A stretch of DNA of 64,000 bases from Pilaira anomala (Eukaryota > Mucoromycota > Mucoromycetes > Mucorales > Mucoraceae). Shown here piece after piece: positions 11,390-20,950 of this stretch. Position numbers and translations under genes: made by a program. Below the pieces are notes generated by a model. The model did no database searches. It was not told the DNA's origin and saw nothing but the letters and a program-made list of their open reading frames with translations. How positions within the stretch are numbered: position 1 is the first letter of the stretch; each line of letters begins with the position of its first letter. Location of the stretch: contig JAIXMQ010000001.1 of assembly GCA_025716855.1 (NCBI GenBank), forward strand, positions 709,501 through 773,500, in the 5' to 3' direction.

Positions 11390-12143
11390 AGTCCAACAAC
11401 AATTCCCACTGGACCAGCAGCACTTACAAGATCGACTATACCTACAGGACCAGCTATACCTACAGGACCAGCTATACCTACAGGACCAGCTATACCTACA
11501 GGGCCAGCTATACCTACAGGACCAGCTGTACCTACAGGGCCAGCTATACCTACAGGACCAGCTATACCTACAGGACCGGCTATACCTACAGGACCAGCTG
11601 TACATACAGGACCAGCTGTACATACAGGACCAGCTGTACATACAGGACCAGCTGTACATACAGGACCAGCCGTACATACAGGACCAGCTACACCTATAGC
11701 CATCCCAACAGGCCCGAGAGCACTTTCTGGAATCCCTATTCCAACAGGACCTAGGGATATGGATCCTACGACACCAGAACTATCCGAAAGAACAATATCG
11801 TATGTGGATGATATTATTGTACCAAGATATAATATGGCTACAGCAACTCTAGTACGAGGCGATCCAACCCTAGCATTCAATAAACTAACAGGTATAATTA
11901 CAGAAGAAGAAGAAGAAGAAAAAAAAAAAAGTATTTAATTATTTACTTTTATATTTTTTTTTTTATATACATAAATCAGAGGAGGAGAAACAAAAAGTGA
12001 AAGAAATACCCAACTATGTGTATGATGATTACCGTAAAGAAGTAAACAACTTGAAAAGAAAATATATAATTGCATTTCAAAGACTTCAACAAGAATTTCG
12101 AGAAAAGGCTATTTCCGAAATTCAACATACAAGAGAAAGATAA
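9524..12143 (+). CDS. Putative HDA1-complex subunit 2/3-like protein with hexapeptide repeats
   Basis: Two exons, 9524-11891 and 11980-12143, give 843 aa. The start MSDRLFKGL is preferred to an in-frame ATG at 9422 because the latter would add a poly-Phe run. Residues about 30-280 are low complexity (Pro, Thr and Ala runs). About residues 280-560 form one ordered domain: a helicase-C-like pattern with LSGKTIFIKRLFEQL, DLIILIVAKDLGEEEVLLEF and PLVDFVVCMDIRTSKDHPLF, lacking an NTP-binding loop. This fits the Swi2/Snf2-like fold of class II histone deacetylase subunits Hda2/Hda3 (PF11496), but similarity is remote. A run of IPTGPA-type repeats follows, then a coiled-coil-like tail (YRKEVNNLKRKYIIAFQRLQ). 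A nuclear chromatin role is inferred. Confidence 0.55.
11438..11689 (+). repeat. 18-bp coding minisatellite, 14 units of [IV][PH]TGPA
   Basis: Fourteen in-frame 18-bp units (consensus ATACCTACAGGACCAGCT) encode IPTGPA x5, VPTGPA, IPTGPA x3 and VHTGPA x5. Degenerate flanking copies (IPTGPAAL before, AIPTGPR and PIPTGPR after) show the array grew from a longer TGP-rich stretch. The VHTGPA block is homogeneous and looks like a recent expansion. The antisense strand is also open through the array because of the repeat composition, not because of a gene. Confidence 0.95.
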
Positions 12144-12166
12144 TAATAAAAAAAAGAGGGAAATGT

Positions 12167-12889
12167 TTATTTACGAGGGAAAATGGTTTGTCCTATAAGA
12201 CATGTAACGCGTTTCTTTTCGGGTGTGATGACTTCAGCATGTACAGTATATTTTCCCTATAATAAAAAAAAAATTAGTAATTTTGCATATATTTTAAGAA
12301 AATTATAGTTATAAAAAACTTACTGGAGCTATAATTTTAAAGTTAATATATAAAAAAGATAAGAATTTGTGTGTGAAAAAAAAAAAAAGGCAACTTACGA
12401 ATTTCTTTAGGTAAAGCAACAACCTTATTAAAAGTTAATTCTCCTTCAGGAATAGGACATTTTTCATCCACTTCTTGAATTTTATCACAAAAATCAAACT
12501 TCTTCTGAATTAACTTGACTACACCAAATTTAACAATGATTTCAACTGTAGTACCGTTAGGAACAGTTTCTGATAAGTAACCCTTAAAATCAATCACAAG
12601 GTCTTGTCCTTTGACTGGAGGATCAGGTGTAAGATTAATGTAATCAATACTATTTTTTTTTAAAAAAAAAATGATTTTTTCTTTAGTATAAAGGAGAAAG
12701 AAATAAACAAACAAAACGTTTTTTTTTTTTTTACGTCAAGATATCCTTGTCATCACCACAGCTAGTAATGAGTTTAGTTGAATCACTTAAATAAGTTCCT
12801 TCTTCTTGAATGAATAAACCTGGTAAATAACTAGCTTTTGTAAGGCCAATAACTGCTGTAAAAACTAAAATTAAGCTGGATAATTTCAT
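12167..12889 (-). CDS. NPC2: NPC2/PG-PI transfer protein (ML domain), secreted or vacuolar
   Basis: Four exons: 12735-12889, 12399-12649, a 5-nt exon 12324-12328 and 12167-12256; 166 aa. The first about 20 residues (MKLSSLILVFTAVIGLTKA) are a signal peptide. The mature part has ML-domain sequence: ITSCGDDKD, LTPDPPVKGQDLVIDF, VKFGVVKLIQKKFDFCD, the central Cys pattern, PGKYTVHAEVITPEK and a final CLIGQTIF, with cysteines placed as in the phosphatidylglycerol/phosphatidylinositol transfer proteins of fungi. These proteins bind sterols or phospholipids in the vacuole/lysosome lumen. The 5-nt exon is needed to keep frame and supplies the Pro-Pro before GKYTV. The stop is 23 bp from the convergent HDA2/3-like gene. 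Confidence 0.92.
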
Positions 12890-13754
12890 CTCTATGAAAA
12901 ATATATAATAAAGAAAAAAGAGTTAAAAAAAAAAAAAAAAGATAAAAAGGAAAAAAAAAATAAAAATAAAAAAGTGAGTCAAATGATCGAACTTACTGCT
13001 TTTGATCAAGTTATATAATGATTCCAATCAATTGGTTTTTTTTTTTTTTTTTAACTCTGCATGTTTCAATTTCCGCTAAAACTACTACTACTACTACTAC
13101 TACTATTGCTTCTTTTTACTTTAACTACTTATCGTACTACATACTACTATTTGCTTGTTAGCTTTCGGCTCTTTTACTGGAAAGTTGGACAACTAAACAA
13201 AAAAAAAAAGAGCTTTCAAAAATATAAAGCAGAAAGATATTTACAGCGCAATAAATCTTGACAAAGAAGTGATGTATCAGTGGCGTCATTTTGGAACAGG
13301 TTACTCATTTATTTTAACTACTTGGCACTTTCAAGTAAACATTAAAGAGAGAAAGAGAGAGATCATCATTTTTATGCTTGTTAACATGCGTAATATTAGC
13401 ACTTGACTTGATAAAGGTAGTCCCTCGTATAAAGTTTTATCCCAGACGTGATGATATGACAGTTTAAATAAATGTGTGTAAAATATGCATTATATTATTT
13501 TTTTTTTTTTATTGTTCAAGTCATCAGTGTGATACAACCTTTAGGTTACCCTTTGTATCGGCGGAAGGAAAAGCCGAGAGCTCCTAAATATATGTTTTTG
13601 ACGTTTTCTTTCATATGCTTTAAACAAGAGTCATGTTATAATAACAAACGAACAAAAAATGGGGATATCTCATGATTTCTTCTTTTTAACAATTGATTTA
13701 TTGAAAAAGAGGGTATTTTTTTTTTTTTTTTTTTTGTACACTATATATATATAT
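12890..13754. other. Intergenic region without a recognised gene
   Basis: The spacer between the NPC2 start and the CHO1 stop holds A/T tracts, a (CTA)n triplet run near 13078-13103 and short ORFs of about 65 codons with no family resemblance and no conserved splice structure. I see no gene here; the right-hand part near NPC2 must contain its promoter. Confidence 0.6.
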
Positions 13755-14649
13755 TTATGGCTTTGGGATACGAAGCGTCTTTGAGATCATAAAGGTTCCA
13801 CTAAGTACATAAATAAAGACGAGAGGATGAATTTCCCAATCTTGAGCAAGTTGAATGACTTGACCAGGTAAAGTATCTAAATACAAATCGTTATAGACGA
13901 AATAAGCGATAAGACCCACCAATGATAAAGAAGTAGGAATCGGAGTTCCTTCAAAGTGATGAACCTTGCCAGTAGCATCCTTTGGAGCCAGGGCTACTGT
14001 TGCATTGTATCTAGCAAGACGTGCAATACCACAACATACAAAATAAGTCAATGCAATTGTATCAAGGTAAGTACGCATACCAACTAATGAAGAAAAAAAA
14101 AAAAAGAAAAGATCAATTTACTTTCACACTCTCCTTTTTATGTGTGTATATATATAAAAACTTACCAGCAAATGCCAAGGCAGCAGGTGCTAAACCAAAT
14201 GAAATCTATAAAACCAAATGTTATTATATATTGTTTAGTTTCAATTGAATATTATATATACTTTACCAAATCTGCTAAACTATCAAGCTCTTGTCCTAAA
14301 AGTGATGAATTGTTTCTCCAACGTGCAACTCTACCGTCCATGAAATCAAATAACATACCAAGAGGCATAAGGATCATGGAAGTCTGTAAATCTCTTACAT
14401 TGTTTGTAGTTAAATAACGCATTGAACTTAATACGGATTGAACACCACATACACCATTCATTAATGTGATTACATCGGCCAAATAAAAGTTGCTAAAATA
14501 TGTATATTTCGCGTTTAAATTATCTCGTTCTTCTCTCTCTCTCTCTCTCTCTCTTTCTTTACTTACCGAACCATAGAAAAGTGGCCGTCGGTAGGTTTTG
14601 TCAAGTTGGCGTCAGCTTCAGATAATTTTTTTTCGGTACTTGTAGTCAT
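13755..14649 (-). CDS. CHO1: CDP-diacylglycerol--serine O-phosphatidyltransferase (phosphatidylserine synthase)
   Basis: Four exons: 14567-14649, 14267-14492, 14166-14205 and 13755-14083; 225 aa. The CDP-alcohol phosphotransferase signature D-G-x2-A-R-x8-G-x3-D-x3-D is complete as FDFMDGRVARWRNNSS then GQELDSLAD, giving the Mg2+-binding aspartates. Downstream sequence (ISFGLAPAALAFA, GIARLARYN, FEGTPIPTS) is typical of the serine-using CHO1/PssA branch, and several hydrophobic helices are present. The enzyme makes phosphatidylserine from CDP-diacylglycerol and serine in the ER. The start MTTSTEKK is preferred to an upstream in-frame ATG at 14769 that would prepend a Lys/Phe-rich, untranslated-looking stretch. 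Confidence 0.93.
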
Positions 14650-14784
14650 TGTTTTTAATATTAAAAAAGGAATAAAAGAAGAAGAAGAAAAAAAAGGGTT
14701 TTTTTTTTTATATAATTTTTTATATGTATTTTTATTTTGAACAACGCCTATGAAAGTGACATCATACAAGTAATGTAAAATGTC

Positions 14785-16495
14785 TCACCTGCGTATAGTC
14801 ACTAAAAAAAAAAAAGATATATAAAAATGAAAAATGCACAGGGTTGATGTCATAGGTTAAACTTACCAGAGTTAAAAGATAAAAAGGGATCTTCGTCGTC
14901 ATTCTCTATCTCAGGCGGAGTAGTTAAACCAGCATCATGATTCAAATCAAAGCTGACACTTTCTTTTAACCTATTAAAATGAACAGCACGAATTGGATGT
15001 GATTTGGATGGAATAATGGGAGGCTTCATATTTCTTAATAATGCAAAGTTAATTGACTTGAAAAAAGAATGTGATTTGACTTCACTTGCACCTGCTTTTG
15101 CTCCTAATCGTTTACTTTCATTCTTACATAATAATTTTCGAATAAATGATTTACATGTGCTACTTAGACCTGTGCCTCGAAAGTATGGATTTGTATAGTC
15201 TGGAAATTCAACTGAACTGGATAAAATCATATCAAATGTATCATCACGCGAAGGTCCTTTAAAGGGTGTATATCCACACTATGGTTTCTTTAGTTCTTTA
15301 GTTCTTTAGTCTTTTTTTTTTTTTTATTATTATTATTAGTGTATTCATTTTCACTTACAATCATTTCATATACTAAAATACCAAGTGTCCACCAATCTAC
15401 TGCACTCGTATGTCCACTTCCTTTAATCACTTCAGGTGCTAAATATTCTTCTGTACCTACAAATGAATTGGTTCTTACATTCATACAAGATCGTGTATCT
15501 AACATGGGTTGCTTCTATATAAAAATAGCATGATGGTGGTTGAGTGAGTTAAAAAAATCAATAACAAATAATATATAAAGGTACTTTACCGAAAATGGGG
15601 AATGATGTCGTACAAGTGTAGGTGGAGAGGCAGAGGGTGATTGTATTGAAAGATCAAAATCTGATAACATTAAATGACCTGATTCATGAAGCAAGATATC
15701 TATTCTAGAGTGTCAGTTTTTTTTAAAAAAAAAATGATAACACAATGTGTATACATTTACTCTCTGGTTTTAAATCTCGAAAGACGATGCCCATTAAATG
15801 TAAATATTCTAAAGCAGCCACTACTTCAGCAGCATAAAACTTGGCTTCATTTTCTTTTAATATTCTACCCGGTCTATTTTGAAGTGCTATATGTATAGAG
15901 TAAGTAACAAGATCAATTATTATGTGTGCCTTTTTTTTTTTTTTTTGGTATGTACATACCTCTAAAAAATTCACCACCTACACAAAATTCCATACAAAAA
16001 TAAAGATGATTTTCACTTTGAAATGAATGGTAAAGTGGTACAATAAAAGGATGATTTGCAGTAGATAAAATGGCTTGTTCTGCTACTGCACGTTTAATTT
16101 TGTTTCTTTTGATCATTTCCTTTTTAGATAACACTATAGAGTAGGAGAAAAATATAAGTAAAAAACTAAAATAGGGGAATATTTTATTTATATGTACCTT
16201 TTAAAGCGTATAGTTTCTCGGTTTCTTTATGTTTAACAAGGTAAACTTTACCGACATCACCTTTACCTAATAATCTTACTTTTTGGAAATCACTTGGACC
16301 TACTTCAATTTTTTGTTTTAATAAAGAATAAGAAGCAGCTCTTGGAGAAGACGAGAGAGTAGTTGGTTTAAAATAATCTGTTGTATTGGGTACAGAAGCT
16401 ACTCTTCTTAATATTTGACTTGGTTCGTTTGTCATTAACTTTACTCTTGTTTGGTCAGGTTGATAACATGGTGCTGGTGATGAAGGCACTGACAT
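14785..16495 (-). CDS. FPK1: AGC-family Ser/Thr kinase, Fpk1/Kin82 (nrc-2) type flippase kinase
   Basis: Seven exons: 16198-16495, 15960-16133, 15761-15886, 15590-15699, 15359-15514, 14867-15278 and 14785-14801; 430 aa. All kinase landmarks are present: glycine loop [13 protein letters not shown], catalytic Lys99 in YALK, RDLKPEN, the metal-binding DFDLS (the DFD variant of AGC-VIII kinases), the activation-segment end [13 protein letters not shown], and a C-terminal AGC tail ending in FNSVTIRR. The HRD histidine is replaced (FRDLKPEN), which also occurs in relatives with YRD. Yeast Fpk1/Fpk2 phosphorylate Dnf1/2 phospholipid flippases at the plasma membrane. The N-terminal extension is short (about 65 aa) compared with about 450 aa in yeast. 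Phosphatidylserine synthase is the next gene, which may be coincidence. Confidence 0.9.
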
Positions 16496-16602
16496 GTTGA
16501 AGTAAATAAATAAAAAGAAAAGAAAAGAAAAAGAAAAAGAAAAAAGAAAAAGAAATATACAACTAAAATTATTTAATTTTTTTATTTTAAGAGGATAAAA
16601 TG

Positions 16603-17118
16603 TTATTGGTCGTCTTCAAATGATAATAAAGAGACTTTCTTGTTAGTCTTCTTCTTCTTCTTCTTCTTTATAGGATCTTCTTTTTTTGAATTTTTCACTT
16701 CTTCATCAATAATTGATTTCAAGTCTCTTTTTGTTGAAGCTCTTTTACGAAATAAGATACGACCATTTTCATCTACAGCAGGTTGTTCTGGTTCGGTTTC
16801 TTTTTCGATTTCTTTTTCCTCGTCACTTTTTTCCCCTGTATCCTTGTGTATTTCTATATTACACTATAACATTTTAATAAAGAAAAATAGTCGTTTTTTC
16901 TTTTTTGTACCTCGTCCTTTTTCGTCAAGTTCGACTACTTGTGCTCCTTCCAACTCATCGTAATCATCATCGTCTTGTCCATCTTCATAATTCTCAAACT
17001 TTTGCATCGCTTTTGCTTTTTCGTCCGTTTTATTTCTCATACGAGCTAAAAAAGGTGCTTCCTTTTGAACATAAGATAATCCATTGGATACTTGTTTTGG
17101 TGTTAATTCTTTAGGCAT
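16603..17118 (-). CDS. DUF4604 protein (KIAA1143 homologue)
   Basis: Two exons, 16911-17118 and 16603-16853, code for 152 aa. The N-terminus has VSNGLSYVQKEAPFLARMRN, matching the SYVRPAEPAFLARF pattern of human KIAA1143, then an acidic stretch, a conserved GRILFRKR (human GRIIYRKP), a Lys-rich run and a closing SLLSFEDDQ (human SLLSFDNED). This is the DUF4604 family of small, charged, probably nuclear proteins of unknown function. The whole chain is predicted to be disordered. Confidence 0.85.
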
Positions 17119-17220
17119 AATTCATATATATATATTTTTTATTTTCAATAAGAGAAAAAAAAAAAAAAAACTAATTATCAATTTTTTGCTTAAAAAAGTG
17201 CGCGACAAAAAAGTCACAAA

Positions 17221-17945
17221 TTATGGATGATACTTTGAAAAGATATCTTCTAATACCTACACACAAAAAGAGAGAGAAAGTTGAGTCAAAAAAAGAAAAG
17301 AAAAGTAGTAATAATGACAACAGACCTGATCAGATGGTGTTAAAGTAGAGTAAATTGGATGCTTTAAATCCGTAATCTTCATCTCTTGTAACAAGATATA
17401 AAGTAAATGTTTACAATGTATTTTTCTTGTAGTTTGATCTCGACAAGAACAATCCAATTTAGGTCCAATTTTAACTGTATAAGCCTATTTTTTTTTTTAA
17501 AAAAAAAAATTAATGCATGATTGTGGCGTTTTAAAATCCTTTTTTTTTTTTTTTTTACCTTGCCTGTACTACCTCTTACTGTGAATTTAAACAAATATAT
17601 TATTTAATAATACAATATCTTTTATAAAAGAATAAAGTACACTTGCCTTGGAATTCATGACTTGACAAGTATTCAGTCATTTTAGAAGATATTAATCGAA
17701 TGTTTTCATGAATAGACTTTTTCAATCTTGTTTCTGTAGACTGTTTATATACATAATATCAGTAAAATAAAAACTATATGTATCAACTATTTTTTTAAAA
17801 AAAAAAAAAGTGTGTACTATCGTACGTAAGGTATGATGCGTTCATCTGAAGAAGCTTGGTTCAATACATTCTTTGACGCTTTGAAAGAACCAAGTGAGTT
17901 AGCTAATTGAATTTCTGTATCGCTTGAAGAAGAATAATCAGACAT
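17221..17945 (-). CDS. Small SWIM zinc-finger protein
   Basis: Five exons: 17826-17945, 17647-17740, 17559-17578, 17326-17484 and 17221-17256; 142 aa. The second intron (17579-17646) begins with GC instead of GT; with it the frame joins EFQ to VRGSTGKAYTVKIGPKLDCS and gives a complete SWIM domain, CxCx(n)CxH: LDCSCRDQTTRKIHCKHLLY. SWIM domains chelate zinc and bind DNA or proteins; closest plan is the N-terminal SWIM part of ZSWIM2/MEX-like ubiquitin ligases, but no RING follows. The first exon is Ser-rich (MSDYSSSSDTEIQ). The start is only 131 bp from the divergent HIBADH start. Function unknown; a Shu-complex-like DNA repair role is possible but not shown. Confidence 0.8.
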
Positions 17946-18076
17946 AAAGTTGTACAGATGTGAAAGAAAATGGTCGTGGGAAAAATCCTGTTGTTGAGTT
18001 TCTCTTCTTTTTTATAAATAAAGTTTTTATTTATTTATTTTATTGCTTTTCCTTTTTTTTTATATATATATTTAAA

Positions 18077-19321
18077 ATGTTTGTTGCAAGTAAAAGTAGA
18101 ACTTTGGTTCAAGGTGTTCGATATATTTCTACAGGTAAAAATAAAAAAAAGAATCTTTTATTGAATAAAAGAAATGAATCATTCTAAAAACTAATCATTT
18201 CTTTTTTATTATTAGTTGGCGTAAGTGAAAAATCATCAAACACTCACAAAGAGTGATAAGTTAATTTTTTTTTTTTTTTTTTTATAGAACCGAAACAATT
18301 CAGTTGGTTTAATTGGGTTAGGACAAATGGTAAGTTTACATAAGCTCTCATGAATAAAAAAAAAAAAAAAAACAATTAAAACTTGTTTTATAAACAGGGT
18401 TATGGTATGGCTAAAAACCTTGCTTTAAAAGCAACATCTCCTGTTTATGTTTACGATTTGAACCAAGCTGCCATTGATCGTATCACGACCGAATTCCCTC
18501 ATGTAAAAGTCGCCAGAAGTCCCGTTGAATTATCCGAGCAAGCATCTACAGTCATCACAATGCTTCCTGAATCTTCTCATGTTGAAAAAGTATATGAGAC
18601 ATTATTACCTTCTCTTGATAGCTCAAGTCTTTGTATTGATTCCAGTACAATTGAAGCCAGTGTAGCCAAATCGGTTGCGGACAAAGTACGCTCCAAGGGA
18701 GGTTTTGCGTTTGATGCACCCGTCAGTGGAGGTACATTAGGTGCGGATGCAGGTACATTGACCTTTATGGTGGGTGCTCCCTCGGTTGAATCCTTTGATT
18801 CGATCAAACCTTTATTGTCTTTGATGGGTAAGAATGTGATTTATTGTGGTGATAATGGTACAGGTCAAGTAGCGAAATTATGTAACAATATGTTGCTTGG
18901 TATCTCCATGATTGGTGTTTCAGAAGCGATGCATTTAGGTACCAAGTTGGGTATGGATCCTTATTTATTAGCTTCGATTTTGAATAATTCGACCGGTCGC
19001 TGTTGGAGTTCGGATACTTATAATCCTTATCCCGGTGTCATTTCGACCGCTCCTGCTTCTAGAGAGTATACGGGTGGATTCAGTAATAAATTGATGGCAA
19101 AGGATCTTCGTTTGGCTATGAAGGCTGCTGAAGGATGTCAAACGACCCCTGAGTTAGGTACAATGGCTTCCAATGTCTATCAAAAGCTTTCTACTACCAA
19201 GGATTTTGATTCTTTAGATTTCTCTAGTGTATTCAAGGTAAGAACTAATACTAAATATTTAAAAACATTTATATAATATCATTTTTTTTTTTTTATGTAT
19301 TAGTGGATCTCCAAGAAATAG
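18077..19321 (+). CDS. HIBADH: 3-hydroxyisobutyrate dehydrogenase, mitochondrial
   Basis: Five exons: 18077-18134, a 5-nt exon 18216-18220, 18288-18329, 18398-19237 and 19304-19321; 320 aa. Exon 1 encodes a basic, hydroxylated presequence (MFVASKSRTLVQGVRYIST). The NAD-binding loop is GLIGLGQMG; the substrate motif is DAPVSGG; the catalytic lysine is in GTGQVAKLCNNM; CWSSDTYNPYPGV is typical of HIBADH. It oxidises 3-hydroxyisobutyrate to methylmalonate semialdehyde in valine breakdown in the mitochondrial matrix. The microexon TTGGC is required: joining exon 1 directly to exon 3 gives the wrong frame through the NAD-binding fold. Confidence 0.95.
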
Positions 19322-19563
19322 ACTTTATATATTTTTTAATAAAAATATTTACTTTGTTTAATTAAAAAAAAAAAAAAAAAAAAAATTAAAAAATTAAAAA
19401 ATACTATAGTACAAAATCAACATATGTACATACACGCATAGATTTTTCTTTACAATCCCAATCGTCTATATTAAAATATTGTATAATTTCTCTCCTTCTT
19501 CTTTACATGTATCCATATCATACATATATATATATATATATATAAAAATAAATAAAAAAAAGT

Positions 19564-20646
19564 TTAAAGAGAAATGAAATTCTCCTTCTCCTTTTGTTGT
19601 TGTGTATTATTTCTGGTATTGATCATCCATTTAATATATTCATACACACTCCAACTAATAGCAGCACTTGGCATATGAGTCAACACACGAGGTCTAAATC
19701 CTCTAAAGAAACCTCGAATACCATGTCTTTCCATAATCAAACTCGCTGCCTCTCTAAATCCTCTAGCATTTCGTATACGTGCGTCTTGATTTGATCCACG
19801 AGTCTGAAGCAAGGTTTTAATGACATCTAAAGGTGTTGTGACTGAAGAAGCAAACGCACCGGCTAAACCACCTGCAATCACATGTGATTTTGGATCGTAA
19901 TGAGGTCCATCGGGATTTAATACTTTACGAAAGAATTCATATGTTGCAAACTGAATCGATTGAAACGGAATAGACATCACAAGTGTCGTAGGCAAAGATA
20001 TATAAAATGCTGTGATGCCTTCTTTTGCATACACGCTACGTGCACATTCTCGAATCGTTTTATATGTTGAATCTCGTAATTGCATACGTTGTTTTACCAC
20101 TAAAAGAGAAAACAAAAAAAAACAAAAAATTTTATGTAAGCTTGTTTTTTGCTCATCTCGTTCTTTTTTATATATATACAAGTAATTACCATCAAAAGGA
20201 TTCATAAGTCCATCATGAGCTAATGTAGCACATGCACCAGCTGCTGCAGAGGCAAGTGGGTGATGTCCACTGGCATTAGCACCAAAATAATCTTTACAAT
20301 ATTCATATGTTGCAAAATGTAAAGCATGGGCAGGACCAGCTCCCAAAACTACTGAATTCACACCTTTCCATAAATTACGAAGTGTCACTGGTGGTTGTTG
20401 CACTACTTTTGCTGTTGTACTTGAAAGTACTTGCATTCGAGTCTATGAAAAAAAAAAAAAAAAGTATTAAAAACAAAAAAAAAAAAAAAGGGTGCTCCCA
20501 CTGATTTCAAGAAAAAGTACCTTGATACTATCGACAGGATACATGGCACAGTGTTCTGCAATACCAGCTAAAGCACCAGCAAATGCATTTTGTGTCATGG
20601 TAGTGTTACTACCGAGCGACTCATAATCATATTCGTCTGTATCCAT
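19564..20646 (-). CDS. MRS4: Mitochondrial iron carrier, mitoferrin (Mrs3/Mrs4, SLC25A28/37 type)
   Basis: Three exons: 20521-20646, 20190-20442 and 19564-20099; 304 aa. Three carrier repeats are present with the Px[DE]xx[KR] signatures YPVDSIKTRMQ, NPFDVVKQRMQ and TPLDVIKTLLQ, so it is an inner-membrane SLC25 carrier with six helices. Mitoferrin-type residues include GPAHALHFATYEYCK, IPFQSIQFATYEF and HMPSAAISWSVYEY. It imports iron for haem and Fe-S cluster synthesis. It converges with HIBADH, 242 bp between stops. Confidence 0.92.
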
Positions 20647-20905
20647 TTGGAGAGAGATAAAAAAAAAAGTGTTGAAAGAAAAAGGAAAACAGGGAACCCT
20701 GTGTTTTTTTTAAAGGCCAATAAAAAAAATTCTTTTTTATAGTGTTTATTTATTTATTTATTTTTTTTTTTTTATCAGATTTTAATATATATATTTATTT
20801 TTATTATCAGATTTTAAGATTATTTTCATATGATAAAGTCACGTTCTTTCATATAAGGGATGTTTACTTTAATTAATTTCTCTCTCGCTTCTTTCTTTTC
20901 TTTTC

Positions 20906-20950
<45 letters not shown>

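Noticed and set aside
11278..11880. 200-aa and 106-aa antisense ORFs over the minisatellite
   Set aside because: They are open only because the 18-bp repeat lacks stops on both strands; the sense frame belongs to a two-exon gene.
13061..13675. Two plus-strand ORFs of about 66 codons
   Set aside because: Composed of translated repeats and T tracts; no splice partners or family resemblance.
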